From positions 1 to 41,286 of IMG/VR virus record IMGVR_UViG_3300025093_000903: a DNA stretch of 41,286 bases. One strand, 5' to 3'. How positions within the stretch are numbered: the stretch's first letter is position 1; every line of letters begins with the position of its first letter. Source of the DNA: a virus. The notes beneath the pieces were generated by a model, which had not been told where the DNA came from, searched no databases, and was given only the letters and a program-made list of their open reading frames with translations. The translations under genes and the position numbers were made by a program. Positions 40,428 to 41,286 of this stretch are shown piece by piece.

Positions 40428-41286
40428 CTTGCACGCTTCACTAAGTTGTTAATCGTCTTGATGAGACGATTTGCACCAATCCTAACGTCAAACTTCTTAA
40501 CACGCTTCCAATTAAGATCTGACACTTCTTGCCGATATTCCACATCCTTGTACTTCTCTAACAACTTTACGAAGTCCTTCGGGCTATGAGCAATCTCTCC
40601 AATCCCATGCTCTTCAGCAAGCTCCTCATACTGAGGAGACCAAGAAGCTACAAAAGGAACACCACCACAAGCATACTCAAGGCCCTTAATATAAGACTTT
40701 GCATGGTTGAACGGAATGTTCGTCAGAGGGACAATACCTACATCAAAAAGGAAACCCTTTTCTAGCTCATACGGAGGAAGGAAGGGGTGAGTAGTCACGC
40801 AACCTGCGCTTACCTTAATCTCCTTATGGAACAAAGGAATATGAGGTGCCTGCATGTGTCCAGTGTGATGCCACGTAGCAAACTTGCTAATATCTGCTGA
40901 ATAAGGTTGAAGAAGCTCTAGATCTCCGCTTCGGTGAGCGGTAGAACCCATCCAACCCACAACTATCTTATTGGCTGTTTTTTCGTGGATGCGGCGGGTT
41001 GTGTACTTTGACCGATTGACATAGTTGCCATGCAGCATAGTGTTCTGGTTCCACTCCTTCATTTTGTCTTTAAGAAACGGAGTAGACGTAATGATCCCGT
41101 CACACTGCTCCAAAATGTTCTTGTACCACAAAACATTTTCAACCTTATTCAGTTCAGGGTCTGACGCCGACTTGGCCTGATTCTTATCACTAAGACCCCA
41201 GTACCAGTCGTCTACATCATTCAAAATGATCTGACCTGCAGCCTGCGCACGTTTCATATCAGGAAGCACCTGCATGTGCATGTAAC
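40424..41286 (-). CDS. Glycosyltransferase, N-terminus beyond window (GT-B type)
   Basis: The frame is open to the right edge (at least 287 codons), so the start probably lies outside. The GT-B fold pattern is present: NDVDDWYWGL near the visible start, then VVGWMGSTAHRSGDLELL (nucleotide-binding loop region), FDVGIVPLTNIPFNHAKSYIKGLEYACGGVPFVASWSPQYEEL, the conserved E-rich donor-sugar motif of GT4-like enzymes, and a helical C-terminus. It may decorate virion or host glycans, or hypermodified DNA; the substrate cannot be told. It is followed, with ATGA overlap, by the HNH gene. Confidence 0.8.
   Translation of the reverse strand, partial: YMHMQVLPDMKRAQAAGQIILNDVDDWYWGLSDKNQAKSASDPELNKVENVLWYKNILEQCDGIITSTPFLKDKMKEWNQNTMLHGNYVNRSKYTTRRIHEKTANKIVVGWMGSTAHRSGDLELLQPYSADISKFATWHHTGHMQAPHIPLFHKEIKVSAGCVTTHPFLPPYELEKGFLFDVGIVPLTNIPFNHAKSYIKGLEYACGGVPFVASWSPQYEELAEEHGIGEIAHSPKDFVKLLEKYKDVEYRQEVSDLNWKRVKKFDVRIGANRLIKTINNLVKRAR

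Overview
This window is part of the genome of a tailed double-stranded DNA phage with a contractile tail (myovirus morphology). The evidence is a tail sheath gene cut by the left edge, an HK97-type large terminase, portal, prohead protease and major capsid protein, and a set of head-tail joining genes. No tRNA, rRNA, CRISPR array, integrase or insertion sequence was seen. Several genes show a -10 box exactly six bases before the ATG, some with a good -35 box, so their mRNAs would be leaderless. Leaderless mRNA is common in Actinobacteria. That feature, with some GTG starts, a B12-dependent ribonucleotide reductase and actinophage-like domains, makes an uncultured, perhaps aquatic, actinobacterial host plausible. 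This is inference, not proof.

Layout. Almost everything is on the minus strand and so is read from right to left; the large terminase (32648-33964) is the only plus-strand gene. From 41286 down to 33965 lies a tightly overlapping accessory/early operon. It encodes a glycosyltransferase (cut by the right edge), an HNH nuclease, a PhyH-like Fe(II)/2-oxoglutarate dioxygenase, a second HNH protein, a small coiled-coil protein, a SAM methyltransferase, a ParB-like protein, a PAPS-reductase-like PP-loop protein, a second ParB-like protein, a MazG-like pyrophosphohydrolase and a DUF932-type protein. From 32606 down to 15652 lies the head module: a two-helix membrane miniprotein coupled to the portal, the portal, the prohead protease, a very acidic modular protein (possible scaffold), two large multidomain proteins (1604 and 875 aa), small proteins, a 504-505 aa modular protein and the major capsid protein, which ends at a strong terminator.

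A non-structural cassette (about 15540-10914) then interrupts the structural order. It holds an unknown 244 aa protein, an adenosylcobalamin-dependent ribonucleotide reductase, an unknown protein, a helicase-associated-domain/HTH regulator, a membrane protein and a DUF1599/Nmad1-like protein. It contains internal promoters and a terminator. The head-tail connector, tail-completion protein and an FN3-bearing putative tail terminator follow, then a 2283 aa giant protein, two tiny genes and the tail sheath.

The most unusual content is the set of giant multidomain proteins among the virion genes. The 2283 aa protein has a Pro-rich N-terminus, a duplicated module flanking an HExxH metallopeptidase-like motif, and a C-terminal R-S-ExE ADP-ribosyltransferase signature. 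The 875 aa protein has what looks like a catalytically degenerate kinase fold. These resemble the polyvalent proteins that some phages package and inject. A small GCxGxH...PC module recurs four times in three head proteins, and a second module is shared by two of them.
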